42,730 nucleotides of DNA, from the IMG/VR virus record IMGVR_UViG_3300018059_000006, positions 1 through 42,730 of that record; one strand, 5' to 3'. Positions 20,420-29,269 of the stretch are shown here, one piece after another. The notes under the pieces are model-generated. The model saw nothing but the letters and a program-made list of their open reading frames with translations. It ran no database searches and was not told the DNA's origin. A program made the translations under genes and the position numbers. Position 1 is the stretch's first letter. Each line of letters starts with the position of its first letter. This DNA is from a virus.

Positions 20420-22149
20420 ATTGGTATGATAACTCCCGTGGCTTCTGCCTTTGCAGTGAAACCACCGCTTAAGTCTAAAGTCATTTTTTCAATTATTGCG
20501 CCAATTTGCCTATCGTACAAAGTATCAATTAAAACCGAATCTCCCGCCGCAGCTTCTGGTGCATAGAGTTTGACTTTCTGCAAATAACGCTGCAAATAAT
20601 AATCATAAATGCGTTGCACAATTGTTGCCGCATTATCAGGATTTACTATTGTTACACCATCTATTTTAATAATGTTTGGTTTTACGTTTGCATCTAAACC
20701 AGTATTATATAAACTGCTTTGAGCAAATGATTTTTGATAACCCTGACTCCATATTTCTTTTACTCCGGCAACCGTTATATTTACAGAAGCATAATTGGCA
20801 TACTGAGTAACAGTACCAAAACCCCCACCCACAAAACTTAATCCATACGCAGGTTCAGTATAAAAAACTATGTGATCTCCGGTAGTTAAATAGCCACTAT
20901 AAATCATTTTTGCATCGCTTCCCGGAATATAATTATAGACAGCCAATTCAATCCCCGTTACAAGCGGTTTTAATGTTAGGGATTGATTTATTCCCTTGTC
21001 GGCTTTTGTTATTGCATAGTCAAATACAGACAATTCTGATGCAAGTATTGACGCGTAAATTTTCAACACTCCTGAACGGGAACAAGTTATATATGCACCA
21101 ATTGCAAATCCAATTTGTTGTAACGCCTCTCTATAAGAACAAACAGGAATCCAGCCGGTAATTTCTATACTTTCTAAACTAGGGTCTAAATCATAGGGTG
21201 TATTTATTGCGCTCATCATTTCTTCAATTAAATCACCGGCTGTTATTACTGGAAATGTAATAGAAGTATGGTCGGGATTCCAAATTCCCCAGAGACCTCC
21301 CAAATAGGGCACAGAGTCTAAAATTCCAAGCATGTCAATTGCCCTGAATGTAATTATATTATCAGATGGGTTTTCCCACGAATCGAGAAAGAATTGACCT
21401 ATAAAAATTTGGTCGTTTCCCACTACTTCATAAACATTCAATGGTTGTTTGTTTTGAAGATTTTCATAATCTCCCGTTGGATTGATAATGCTGAATGCTG
21501 CGTCACTGGAAAATAAAGATAATTCTAGCGTGCCTATTGGCAACTCAGTAGATAGGGGATTAACTTCTTCTACCACCACACATGACTTTATATCTGTGCC
21601 CGTGAAGTGAATTACCTGTCCATAATCAATGCTCGCAAGTCTTACATAACGATATGGATTATTTGATCCATTAAAAATAACAACAATCTTTTTGACAGCG
21701 CTTATTGGTTGATTAGTGTAAAAATTCCATGTTGACGGAGTGTAATCACTATCATCAATAAGCGCGTCCACATTGTTGTAACACCGAATTTTTACAAAAT
21801 TGCACCAATCACCTGTATACTGCGAGAAGTTTAGAGTAATACCATCTATGTCATGTATTGAACCAAATGTTATTGTTAAAGTGGGAGGAGTGTCAAAAGT
21901 CCCATCTATATCACTTATTGACAAGCTCATATATCCCACATGCACATTAGTTGTGTCCATTGGCATGAGCTTATATTTGCCATCCAACAACCAAAAGTCC
22001 GGCTCATAGGTAGCATAAATCTGCGTAGAGTTTGCAATTTCCAAATCTTCAATTTTAGAAAATGGCTGAATATCCGTAGCAGATGGAGTGCCATCCGGTT
22101 TTATAGTTGGATCGTAAATCGAAAAGTCAACAAGTGGGGAAGTTCTCAT
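20416..22149 (-). CDS. Large tail-tip / baseplate protein
   Basis: A 577 aa protein. The first 180 residues include a beta-sandwich that looks carbohydrate-binding (F5/8-like: GITLNFSQYTGDW, YRYVRLASIDY). The middle (residues about 185-400) resembles siphovirus hub or tail-associated proteins (NKQPLNVYEVVGNDQIFIGQFFL is only loosely similar). It sits two genes after the tape measure, where distal tail or Tal-type proteins usually lie. Host-surface binding is likely. Confidence 0.65.
   Translation of the reverse strand: MRTSPLVDFSIYDPTIKPDGTPSATDIQPFSKIEDLEIANSTQIYATYEPDFWLLDGKYKLMPMDTTNVHVGYMSLSISDIDGTFDTPPTLTITFGSIHDIDGITLNFSQYTGDWCNFVKIRCYNNVDALIDDSDYTPSTWNFYTNQPISAVKKIVVIFNGSNNPYRYVRLASIDYGQVIHFTGTDIKSCVVVEEVNPLSTELPIGTLELSLFSSDAAFSIINPTGDYENLQNKQPLNVYEVVGNDQIFIGQFFLDSWENPSDNIITFRAIDMLGILDSVPYLGGLWGIWNPDHTSITFPVITAGDLIEEMMSAINTPYDLDPSLESIEITGWIPVCSYREALQQIGFAIGAYITCSRSGVLKIYASILASELSVFDYAITKADKGINQSLTLKPLVTGIELAVYNYIPGSDAKMIYSGYLTTGDHIVFYTEPAYGLSFVGGGFGTVTQYANYASVNITVAGVKEIWSQGYQKSFAQSSLYNTGLDANVKPNIIKIDGVTIVNPDNAATIVQRIYDYYLQRYLQKVKLYAPEAAAGDSVLIDTLYDRQIGAIIEKMTLDLSGGFTAKAEATGVIIPI
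20801..20809 (-). repeat. TACTCAGTA site 14
   Basis: Exact copy in the tail-tip gene, read as Thr-Gln-Tyr. Confidence 0.9.
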
Positions 22150-22526
22150 GCAGGCACATTTTCCGGGCTTTGAGCAATGAAGTTAACTGTCAAATTCTTC
22201 CAAAATGTTTTCGCAGTTTTGTCTTTACGAATCTCATCTGATACACCTGCAAAATAAGCAATAAAAGTATATGGTGCGGCGTCAAGATCGGGCACAGTTA
22301 CCTCGTGAAATTCAACGGCTTCGGTTAATGCTGCCCATAAAGCGGCGTACTCAGTAGTGTTTGTTGTGCGGCCTAATTGAAGCTGGTAGTTGAAAAAAAC
22401 ACCTATTAATTCCCTGTGCAACATGCCATCTTCCGTGCGCTCTGCAAATTTATCGAGAAAATCCGCTTTCCTAACGATACTGAGTACCGGTATATCATAT
22501 GTGACAGAATCGATAATTATGCTCAT
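22146..22526 (-). CDS. Tail protein downstream of tape measure
   Basis: A 126 aa protein coupled by 4 bp ATGA overlaps to the tape measure and the tail-tip genes. It starts MSIIIDSVTYDIPVLSI and ends with a beta-rich half (KTFWKNLTVNFIAQSPE). This pattern recurs in siphovirus tail genes that follow the tape measure; distal-tail function is plausible. Two TACTCAGTA sites lie 130 bp apart in it, the closest pair in the genome. Confidence 0.6.
   Translation of the reverse strand: MSIIIDSVTYDIPVLSIVRKADFLDKFAERTEDGMLHRELIGVFFNYQLQLGRTTNTTEYAALWAALTEAVEFHEVTVPDLDAAPYTFIAYFAGVSDEIRKDKTAKTFWKNLTVNFIAQSPENVPA
22348..22356 (+). repeat. TACTCAGTA site 15
   Basis: Exact copy, read as Thr-Glu-Tyr; oppositely oriented to its neighbour at 22478. 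Confidence 0.9.
22478..22486 (-). repeat. TACTCAGTA site 16
   Basis: Exact copy, read as Val-Leu-Ser, 130 bp from site 15 and in the opposite orientation. Confidence 0.9.
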
Positions 22527-24346
22527 ACCGTAACTCCAGACTTAATCAGACTTCCGCCTTGACGAATTGTTTCCTGCTTAATCAATGGATGCAACTCGCG
22601 CACCAATGGGGAAAGACTGCCAGTAAATTCAATAGTGATTTTTCTGTCTGGCATGTTACTTAATTCCTCGCTAATAATTTTACGAATAAGTGGCTCAGGT
22701 GCTTCAATATTAACACCCGATTTTTGATCTCCAAGAATAGCGGCAAAGGCCGCGTTTGGGGGGATTACAGCACCCGTTGCAAGGTGGGGTATCTGTGGCG
22801 CATCTACATTTGGAATAAAGTTGTAGCCGGGAATAAGTCCACCAATGGAATTTGCCGCATTGATGAAGTTATTAATTCCCTCCGCAACTCCGCTAATCAA
22901 TCCATTCATGACATCAATAATGCTGTTCATAATGGCCTTGACAAATCCTTTTATATTGTCAAAAATAACTGTAAATTTATTTTCAATCCAACTAAGACCA
23001 ATATCAAAAGCGCTTTTTAGAGGATTGATAACATTATCTCTAAACCATGCAACAGAATTCAGCCAGGCATTTTTGATATTTGCAAGTGCCTGCATAAATG
23101 CAGACGCTATTGGTTCTCCGACATTTGTTACAAACCACCATTTTGCAATTGCCCATAATTGCGTGATGGTATTCCATACTTCGGCCGATTTTTCTTTGAC
23201 CAAATCCCAGTGGGTAATTAGCCAAACAATAGCGGCAATCAATGCAATAACAGCGGCAATCACAAGAAAAACCTGACCAACAGTTAAAGTAAGAACTATT
23301 CCAAATAAAGAAGCTACACCTGTGACTATTGCAAAGATAATTTCTGCAGCTTCCCACGCTTTTATTAGTAACCATACTGCGGCAGCAAATCCCAAAACAA
23401 TATCCACGATTGTTTGGAATTTTTCAGGATTTTCTTTTATCCATGCAGATAAATCATTGAGTCGTTCTGTAAGCCATTTTAGTGCATCAATAATAACTTT
23501 ACCCGTCCATTGTGCGGCGGGTAAAAGCAAGTTATCCCAAATCCATTGCCATGTGGGTTGTAGAGCAATTAAAGCCTCGTTCAAAACACCGGCCGCCGCA
23601 CCAATCAGATCCAAAAATGCGGGCAAGAGGTCAGTAATAACCCACGTACCCAAAGGAACTAAAATATTATCCCACGCCCATTTTAGGCCAGCCCAAATGG
23701 TTTCTCCTAATGGAATAAGTGCATCCCTTAACCTACTGAGTGCCTCAATAACAGGTTGTAAAAATTCAAGCATTTTCTGTTTGAATGCCTCAATTTTTGC
23801 AAGCAATTCAGGGGGAATATTCAAGCCCGGCAATCCCGGTAATCCTGTATCGCCAGTATCTTTTTGCAACACGTTCAGCTGATCGAATGAGGCCAACGCG
23901 CCCTTTGCGGATTTACCCGCGTCTTTAGTTTCATCGGCCACTGCCCCCATGCCGGCCTTTACACCGAATAGAACTTGAATCAGCGCCGCGAGGGTTGTAA
24001 ATAATTTGGTAAGCCAACCAATAACAATAATAATATATGGAGTCAATTGAGTAAGTAAAACTACTCCCACATTTGCAAGCGCGCTTTGCAATCCGGTAAA
24101 AGCAGTTTTTATGTTTTTTAAATTTCCCCCTATGGATGATTTCATAAGGTCAAATGATGACATTGCATTTTGTACAAAATTGAAAATAGCTCTGCCTGAA
24201 AAGACAACGCCCATGAGCGCCCCTAAAATTTTCAACGAACGCATGACACCAGACAGGGATAGACCAATGGACTTTGTGCCCTTAGCCACGCCTTTTGTAT
24301 CAATGTGTGTGTCGATATTTATACTGCCGTCAAAACCAAGTGCCAT
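22523..24346 (-). CDS. Tape measure protein
   Basis: A 607 aa protein that sets tail length and guides DNA ejection. It has long hydrophobic helices (about residues 33-60, 85-125 and 310-375), a central amphipathic Trp-rich section and a Gly/Pro/Ala-rich C-terminal region, as in tape measures with membrane-active segments. Using the usual 1.5 angstrom per residue rule it would give a tail of roughly 90 nm. Its start touches the JAB-like cargo gene (TAATG). Confidence 0.88.
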   Translation of the reverse strand: MALGFDGSINIDTHIDTKGVAKGTKSIGLSLSGVMRSLKILGALMGVVFSGRAIFNFVQNAMSSFDLMKSSIGGNLKNIKTAFTGLQSALANVGVVLLTQLTPYIIIVIGWLTKLFTTLAALIQVLFGVKAGMGAVADETKDAGKSAKGALASFDQLNVLQKDTGDTGLPGLPGLNIPPELLAKIEAFKQKMLEFLQPVIEALSRLRDALIPLGETIWAGLKWAWDNILVPLGTWVITDLLPAFLDLIGAAAGVLNEALIALQPTWQWIWDNLLLPAAQWTGKVIIDALKWLTERLNDLSAWIKENPEKFQTIVDIVLGFAAAVWLLIKAWEAAEIIFAIVTGVASLFGIVLTLTVGQVFLVIAAVIALIAAIVWLITHWDLVKEKSAEVWNTITQLWAIAKWWFVTNVGEPIASAFMQALANIKNAWLNSVAWFRDNVINPLKSAFDIGLSWIENKFTVIFDNIKGFVKAIMNSIIDVMNGLISGVAEGINNFINAANSIGGLIPGYNFIPNVDAPQIPHLATGAVIPPNAAFAAILGDQKSGVNIEAPEPLIRKIISEELSNMPDRKITIEFTGSLSPLVRELHPLIKQETIRQGGSLIKSGVTV

Positions 24347-24969
24347 TAATTATTTCCTCGTTCAACATGATATATCCAACCAAATTTCTTTGCCATTTCA
24401 ACATTCATTTTTTCAAGAGCATCAAATAATGGTTTTTCTTTTAAAACATCTTCAATGCCACTATTTGCCTGTTGTTGTAAAAATTTGTTTGATGCGTCTC
24501 TAACTCTCAACATCAAACCAACTCTTTTACTTGGACTTCCCCAGCCCTCCTCTGGACGTGTTATAACAAAAACATCTTTTCCATTTACAGAAACCGCCCT
24601 AAATTCAGCCGCATTAGAATAAACAAAGTTTGTCAAATCCGCCGGGGATAATGATCCTTCGTTGGGATGATTATGAGTAAATGTATTGTTTTCCATTGCC
24701 TTTAAAGTATCCGAACTTAAAGCGACCTTATCAGCATCACCTTGAATCTCTTGAACAATATTTCCATTCTCATCTATGATTACTCCAGCTTCCGTAGATT
24801 TTCCTGCTAGTCTCTTTTCGATTTCGCTTAAAGATTTGTTGCGTTCTGATGGAAGTCCAGCGCCTTTTCTCGCCGCCTTAGTAAAAACAGAACCATCACC
24901 AAACGTAAATTGTCCGCCCTTTGAACTGCCCGCTGGTTCGTGGTTCATATTTCCAGAATGTTCTTTCAT
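24346..24969 (-). CDS. JAB/MPN-like protein in tail operon
   Basis: A 207 aa protein placed between the Gp15 chaperone and the tape measure. The N-terminus has PAGSSKGGQFTF, a motif seen in phage structural proteins. Residues about 96-110 contain HNHPNEGSLSPADL, the HxHP...S..D metal site of JAB/MPN peptidases. It may be a virion-associated peptidase or effector. It also has AARKGAGLP, very like AARQGAGLP at the scaffold C-terminus. Coupled to Gp15 by ATGA. Confidence 0.6.
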   Translation of the reverse strand: MKEHSGNMNHEPAGSSKGGQFTFGDGSVFTKAARKGAGLPSERNKSLSEIEKRLAGKSTEAGVIIDENGNIVQEIQGDADKVALSSDTLKAMENNTFTHNHPNEGSLSPADLTNFVYSNAAEFRAVSVNGKDVFVITRPEEGWGSPSKRVGLMLRVRDASNKFLQQQANSGIEDVLKEKPLFDALEKMNVEMAKKFGWIYHVERGNN

Positions 24970-25544
24970 TTTGCATTTCCTTTTACAAGTCTCAAGAATT
25001 CTGCTTCCTGTTCTTTTTCTTCCAATGTTCTGTCATCAGTTTCTGGTATCTCGAAAATGCTTCCCATTTCACGAGCGGCTTTCTTTTCTTCTTTTGTAGC
25101 TGTGCCATTCTTAATTCTTTTTCTCAATCCTATCAATTGACAAAAAGTGGTATCTTGCCCTAAGTCCATAAATAATGCAAAAAACTTCCACCAATGCATT
25201 TGAACGGTTTCAAGATCGACATTATGCGTCTGCCTAAATGCAGAAAAAATAAAATTGGCATCCTTCGAGCAAGAATAAACCCTACTGAGTGCCTCGCTTG
25301 TTTCTTCCTCGTTTTCTTTACCGCCATTCAAAAACCAACTTGCTTTTGCAAATGCTGTTTGTATATTATCTGGCACAATGCCATAGAGGTTACTCAGCAG
25401 GATACTTTGCTTCTCTTGTGGTGTTAATTCTGCATCTTCAAACGCCAAAATAATTTTCAAGCACGAACGAAAATCAGAATTTATTGAATATTCTTTACCG
25501 TCAATTTCAACAGAGACAGGAAGAACGTCGGTAAGAATGTTTAT
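24966..25544 (-). CDS. Gp15-type tail assembly chaperone
   Basis: The core (HWWKFFALFMDLGQDT followed by LRKRIKNG) matches the bacteriophage Gp15 family, tail chaperones encoded before the tape measure. The conserved N-terminus (NILTDVLPVSVEIDGKEYS) is open from about 25568, but no ATG, GTG or TTG occurs there before 25460. Initiation at ATA 25544 or ATT 25547, or a -1 frameshift from the 54 aa gene at 25541-25705, would supply it. I use ATA 25544 (192 aa), aligned with the usual Met-Asn-Ile-Leu start. Confidence 0.75.
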   Translation of the reverse strand: MNILTDVLPVSVEIDGKEYSINSDFRSCLKIILAFEDAELTPQEKQSILLSNLYGIVPDNIQTAFAKASWFLNGGKENEEETSEALSRVYSCSKDANFIFSAFRQTHNVDLETVQMHWWKFFALFMDLGQDTTFCQLIGLRKRIKNGTATKEEKKAAREMGSIFEIPETDDRTLEEKEQEAEFLRLVKGNAK

Positions 25545-25705
25545 AATTTCACCGCATTTAGAATTTCTTTATCAAAATTACAAACATCACCATCATGCAA
25601 TAGAACAAACAATTCAGTCATTAGCCAATAGTTGCGAGGCGATTTATCTGTTTGTTCATATAATTCTAAAAGACACTCACATTTAGGACATTTTCCATTA
25701 GGCAT
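25541..25705 (-). CDS. 54 aa Cys-rich protein, possible frameshift partner of Gp15
   Basis: It begins MPNGKCPKCECLLEL, so it has a small zinc-type Cys cluster, then a helical part. Its ATG overlaps the TAC1 stop by one base (TAATG), and its stop overlaps the start of the Gp15 reading region by 4 bases in the -1 frame. It could be a free protein or the front end of a frameshifted fusion. Confidence 0.6.
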   Translation of the reverse strand: MPNGKCPKCECLLELYEQTDKSPRNYWLMTELFVLLHDGDVCNFDKEILNAVKL

Positions 25706-26151
25706 TATTTTGCTACTCGCTTGCGCTTCTTCTCTGCCACTGGATTAGAATATTTTGCAATCTTTTCAGCGCGTACAGACTGTATGTAAGGCGTTATTCC
25801 AGTAAAAAATTGCTCAAACATTTCCAAAACCATCGCATCCCCGAAAGCTTTCTGCGATGTATCAGCACCGAAAAGAATGTCAATTTTAGAACGCATATAC
25901 TCGCACGTTTCGCGGAGTAGTGCCAAACGTGCATCTAAATTTATGGGAATGTCGTTGGAATCAAGCGCGGTTACATTGTCAAGAATTTCACCACGCTTTT
26001 TATATTCCTGTAGTTTCGTTTCAAGTTCTCCAATAAGACTATAAAAACGTTCGGCAAAAGTCACATCCGAAGGATTGAAAATAATAACCTTGTTGGGGTC
26101 ATCATTGATACAAATTCGTTTCTCCCCGGTATTGATCTTTATTGAATCCAT
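25705..26151 (-). CDS. Tail assembly chaperone (gpG-like)
   Basis: A 148 aa acidic then basic-tailed helical protein located after the tail-tube genes and before Gp15 and the tape measure, the standard position of the first tail chaperone. The segment FGADTSQKAFGDAM ... FEQFFTGITPYI recurs in such chaperones. AAAAGG precedes the ATG, and a terminator separates it from the tail-tube gene, so it is expressed less than the tube. Confidence 0.7.
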   Translation of the reverse strand: MDSIKINTGEKRICINDDPNKVIIFNPSDVTFAERFYSLIGELETKLQEYKKRGEILDNVTALDSNDIPINLDARLALLRETCEYMRSKIDILFGADTSQKAFGDAMVLEMFEQFFTGITPYIQSVRAEKIAKYSNPVAEKKRKRVAK

Positions 26152-26164
26152 TTATTGCCTTTCT

Positions 26165-26193
26165 AAAAAGCCTACCCTTTCGAGCAGGCTTTT
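26165..26193 (-). terminator. Intrinsic terminator after tail-tube genes
   Basis: On the minus strand a GC-rich stem (GCCTGC... GTAGGC) is followed by TTTTT. It ends transcripts from the tail-tube gene 2-3 bases past its stop and should lower expression of the downstream chaperones. Confidence 0.75.
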
Positions 26194-26195
26194 AA

Positions 26196-26969
26196 TTATG
26201 CGGCGGCGCGGGTTATATCTATGTAGTAGACCGAAACTTCTGCGCCAACTGTTACAGATACAGACAGATGATTTACACCAATTGCAAGCGATGCGGGGTC
26301 ACCCTGTGCAACAGGAGTTGCTTCATCATATTGTACGATGGTTGCACCCGCGAGGGTTGATGTCATTGTTACTGTTGTCACACCATTGGCAACAGAACCC
26401 GCATAATATAGCCATGATTTATCTGTGGCAAAAACAGGGGCAAGTGTTACTGAACCGATAATCAATGTGGTTAGTATTGTGGTAATAGGTCTAGCAACAA
26501 AGTCCGAGGTTGGGGTAGGATTGAAAAAGCCGTAAGTAGGATCACCCAAATAGTGAATTGTATAATTTAACTTCGCAGATATTCCGCCGTCACCGCCAAT
26601 ATCTTCTGTTGAAATGGCTACAGACTGTTTTTCGGCTTCGTAATATCCAAGTGCGGGCGTTTCGTAATAGTACACAGTAACGATCTCGGTTTCAGCATCA
26701 CTCAGAGTTTTTCTATTTTTCCGTAATGCGTCTATGAATTCAAATACCGCATCGCCGTTATTGCAAACCATTTCAATAGGCAATTGTGGCGCATAGGATT
26801 CAACTGTCACACTAGCATTGTCCTCATGGATATATGTAGTGCTTTCAGTTTTTGGATTGTATGCTATTTTTGCCGATGGAATTCCAACGCCCATCAATGA
26901 CCAAGTAGGGGACACAATTGTTCCCGTATTCAGAAATTGGGCGATCTGGCTTCTTTTAATTTTTGCCAT
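26196..26969 (-). CDS. Major tail tube protein paralogue with C-terminal Ig-like domain
   Basis: A 257 aa protein. Residues 1-155 are clearly homologous to the 159 aa product of the preceding gene (shared MAKIKRSxI, KIAYNPxTES, YIHxDNASVTVE, LNYTIHY-like strings). The extra 100 residues are beta-rich (SVTLAPVFATDKSWLYY), like the cadherin-like/Ig domains that decorate tail tubes. Tail tube proteins polymerise around the tape measure. GAGG precedes the ATG. Followed by a terminator. Confidence 0.8.
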   Translation of the reverse strand: MAKIKRSQIAQFLNTGTIVSPTWSLMGVGIPSAKIAYNPKTESTTYIHEDNASVTVESYAPQLPIEMVCNNGDAVFEFIDALRKNRKTLSDAETEIVTVYYYETPALGYYEAEKQSVAISTEDIGGDGGISAKLNYTIHYLGDPTYGFFNPTPTSDFVARPITTILTTLIIGSVTLAPVFATDKSWLYYAGSVANGVTTVTMTSTLAGATIVQYDEATPVAQGDPASLAIGVNHLSVSVTVGAEVSVYYIDITRAAA

Positions 26970-26978
26970 GATAGCCTC

Positions 26979-27458
26979 TTATGATGGGGTAAACGCAGAT
27001 GTTGAACCGTTGAATGTTCCCGGAATTGGATCACCCACATAATGAATCGTGTAATTGATCCGTGCCCCCACCCCACCCTCACCACCATAATCTTCAATTG
27101 CGATACAGACTGTTTGCTGTTCAGCGGGATACGCAGTAGGGCCTCCCGATTCATACATCCACACATTTACAATGGTTGTTTCAGCATCATCCAATACGGC
27201 ACGGCTTTTCCGTAATGTATCAATGAATTCAAAAACCGCATCATCCGTTATGGCAACTTGTTCAACCGCCATAGTAGGGGCATAACCCTCTACCGTGACA
27301 CTTGCATTATCTTGATGAATGTATGTCACCGATTCGGTTGTGGGATTGTATGCAATTTTTCCAGATGGTACGCCATCACCAACCAGAGAATATGTCTCGG
27401 ATGATGCGGGAGTCGTGTCAATAAATGTTTGTATCTCTGATCTCTTAATTTTTGCCAT
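26979..27458 (-). CDS. Major tail tube protein paralogue, short form
   Basis: A 159 aa tube protein, the core domain alone. Close sequence agreement with residues 1-155 of the next gene shows a tandem duplication, with 9 bp between genes. One copy may form the bulk of the tube and the longer may be a minor decorated subunit. AGGAAA precedes the ATG. Confidence 0.8.
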   Translation of the reverse strand: MAKIKRSEIQTFIDTTPASSETYSLVGDGVPSGKIAYNPTTESVTYIHQDNASVTVEGYAPTMAVEQVAITDDAVFEFIDTLRKSRAVLDDAETTIVNVWMYESGGPTAYPAEQQTVCIAIEDYGGEGGVGARINYTIHYVGDPIPGTFNGSTSAFTPS

Positions 27459-27471
27459 GATATTTTTTCCT

Positions 27472-27897
27472 TTATGGTGCTACTTGTGAATATTCAAGCC
27501 GGCACGTAATTTGATAAATTCCTGTAGAGCTTTCACCTTCTTGAAATAAAAATCCAGAATTCACGGCCTCAATTTTTTCAGCCATCTTACCTGTTGCAAG
27601 TGTTGGCAAAGTTCCTGCCAATGTTTGACTTTCAAGCCAATCTGCAAATGCTTCGTAAAACTCATTATTGCCAAGTCGCATCACATCATCAGCCGTTGAA
27701 AATGTTGACTGAAATGCAAATGGAAACTCTCGCAGACTTCCACCGTCAATATATCTTTCTATAATGCGTGTGCCCGGCAGTGGAACAATTGCATACTGAG
27801 TAGGTTTTTCTCCAAGAAAATCAATTAGAACGGGCGCATTAGTTACCAGACTTCCGTATGTTTTGATATAGGTTTGAATGGCACTCAGTAGGATCAT
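27472..27897 (-). CDS. Tail terminator / completion protein
   Basis: A 141 aa protein. The pattern of FLGEKPTQYAIVPLPG, RYIDGGSLREFPFAF and CRLEYSQ matches short siphovirus proteins encoded before the tail tube that cap or join the tail. It is coupled by ATGA to the minor capsid gene. Two TACTCAGTA-type sites (27794 exact; 27882 with one mismatch) lie in it. Confidence 0.7.
   Translation of the reverse strand: MILLSAIQTYIKTYGSLVTNAPVLIDFLGEKPTQYAIVPLPGTRIIERYIDGGSLREFPFAFQSTFSTADDVMRLGNNEFYEAFADWLESQTLAGTLPTLATGKMAEKIEAVNSGFLFQEGESSTGIYQITCRLEYSQVAP
27794..27802 (-). repeat. TACTCAGTA site 17
   Basis: Exact copy, read as Thr-Gln-Tyr in the tail-completion gene. Confidence 0.9.
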
Positions 27898-28289
27898 TTG
27901 CCTTGTCCTGCGATACGCCGTGCACCCGAGATAATTTTTTGTCTTGAAATGGCTTTCATTCTTTCAAACCACAACGGCCCACGCAATGGGCCTGTTTGGC
28001 TGCCCGGATTGCGCTTACGGTAATACTGTGCCTTAGCGTAGGGAGCAATCCATTTGACTGTACCGGAACCGATGTCAGTGCCTAATATGCCTGTTTTTAT
28101 GAGCGTACCGGTAAGCAAAGGTGTGAATGGTTCGGACAATCTTAGGACTTCGGAGTCTACAAATTTTTGCGCCGCCGAATATTGCCGTTGCCATTTCTGT
28201 CTGAAATTGGTATTCCAGACAAGCTCCGCTTTGCCCTCAGGCGTGAGAATAATTTTTCCTCGTGGTGTTTCAATTACAGGCGCGGGCAT
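27894..28289 (-). CDS. Minor capsid / head-tail joining protein
   Basis: A 131 aa basic protein. RLSEPFTPLLTGTLIKTG followed by APYAKAQYYRK is the pattern of the phage Minor_capsid_2 / HK97 gp10-like family that sits between connector and tail completion genes. Its start overlaps the DUF6751-like stop by one base. Confidence 0.75.
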   Translation of the reverse strand: MPAPVIETPRGKIILTPEGKAELVWNTNFRQKWQRQYSAAQKFVDSEVLRLSEPFTPLLTGTLIKTGILGTDIGSGTVKWIAPYAKAQYYRKRNPGSQTGPLRGPLWFERMKAISRQKIISGARRIAGQGK

Positions 28290-28696
28290 TAGTTACATCC
28301 TAGTTGCCAATGTTGCATATAAAGTGATCCTGCGTCCATTGTATCTACTGACCGTATTTGCACCACATCATCATATTTTGCCTTGAGTGCGGTTATCGTA
28401 AAGCCTGTGCCAATCTCATCAGCAACCAAGCCTTTAACCATAAAGTCACCGTCTTGCAGCGTCCATTTGCTTGTTTTAGTAGTGAGTGCCTGCCATGCTT
28501 TAGGCTTGACATAATTAGCGTCACGCGCAAATGGAATATAAACAGTAACAGAATCGGCGGCAATCAATCCTGATTGCATAACATTGGCAGCCTTACGCGC
28601 CTCCCATTTGACATCGGGAACTTGTGTGCGTTGATATTTTTCAATACCCAACAAAAAATATTTGTTGTAGATGGTGCAATCTGCATTAGTTATCAT
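28289..28696 (-). CDS. Head-completion protein, DUF6751-like
   Basis: A 135 aa protein beginning MITNADCTIYNKYF with a following VTVYIPF segment, resembling the short phage head-completion protein family DUF6751. Position between the connector and the minor capsid protein fits a stopper function. It overlaps the connector gene by 11 bp. Confidence 0.65.
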   Translation of the reverse strand: MITNADCTIYNKYFLLGIEKYQRTQVPDVKWEARKAANVMQSGLIAADSVTVYIPFARDANYVKPKAWQALTTKTSKWTLQDGDFMVKGLVADEIGTGFTITALKAKYDDVVQIRSVDTMDAGSLYMQHWQLGCN

Positions 28697-29099
28697 CTAT
28701 CGTGCCGCCATACTCACCAGACGCAAATCCACGAAACAACAAATCCGTATTTGCCAGCCAGAGACCCGCGGCATTTGCAAGTTGCTGCCCACTGGTTAGA
28801 GTTTTCTTTGCCCCAACTGCAAACGATACTGAGTAGTTGCCTATGCTTTCGCTAGTAATACCGTCCGTGCCGCCAGCCGCGTCTTGTGTTTGCAATTCCT
28901 CTGCTACCGCGCACGTCGCCTTTTTTATCTTGTCTATGGTTACTGTGTCAGTTGCCACTGTAATAACTACGGCGGCACGGTCAAATGTGATTTGGTCAAT
29001 AACAGCCGATGCCCTTAATGCCAGTGCGGCAAAGTCGGCTGAGGCTATGGCATTTCCCAAGTATGTACCGGTATAAAATGTGTAATCCGCGTATACCAT
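28686..29099 (-). CDS. Head-tail connector (gp6-like)
   Basis: A 137 aa Ala-rich helical protein with a Tyr-rich start (VYADYTFYTGTYLG) like HK97 gp6-type connectors that bind under the portal. GAGG and AAGGA lie before the ATG. It is encoded after the capsid genes, as in related phages. Confidence 0.65.
   Translation of the reverse strand: MVYADYTFYTGTYLGNAIASADFAALALRASAVIDQITFDRAAVVITVATDTVTIDKIKKATCAVAEELQTQDAAGGTDGITSESIGNYSVSFAVGAKKTLTSGQQLANAAGLWLANTDLLFRGFASGEYGGTIDDN
28827..28835 (-). repeat. TACTCAGTA site 18
   Basis: Exact copy in the connector gene, read as Tyr-Ser-Val. Confidence 0.9.
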
Positions 29100-29111
29100 A
29101 GCCTCAAATCC

Positions 29112-29261
29112 TTAGTTGTTATGTTCTTCTTGTACTTCCAATTGTTTTAGCCAATATTCACATTCGGCAATAGCGCCTGCTGTTGCATTACCGTTTGCCT
29201 GTATTTTTTCAAATATCTTGTTTAATTCGGCTAGACGTTTTTCCAGTGCTTCCTTGTTCAT
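29112..29261 (-). CDS. Small helical head-region protein
   Basis: A 49 aa protein (KRLAELNKIFEKIQANGNA in the middle), of a type often found before connectors in such phages. ATG 29261 is chosen since AAGG precedes it and it then starts 8 bp after the upstream gene. Function unknown. Confidence 0.6.
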   Translation of the reverse strand: MNKEALEKRLAELNKIFEKIQANGNATAGAIAECEYWLKQLEVQEEHNN

Positions 29262-29269
29262 TTGTGGCC

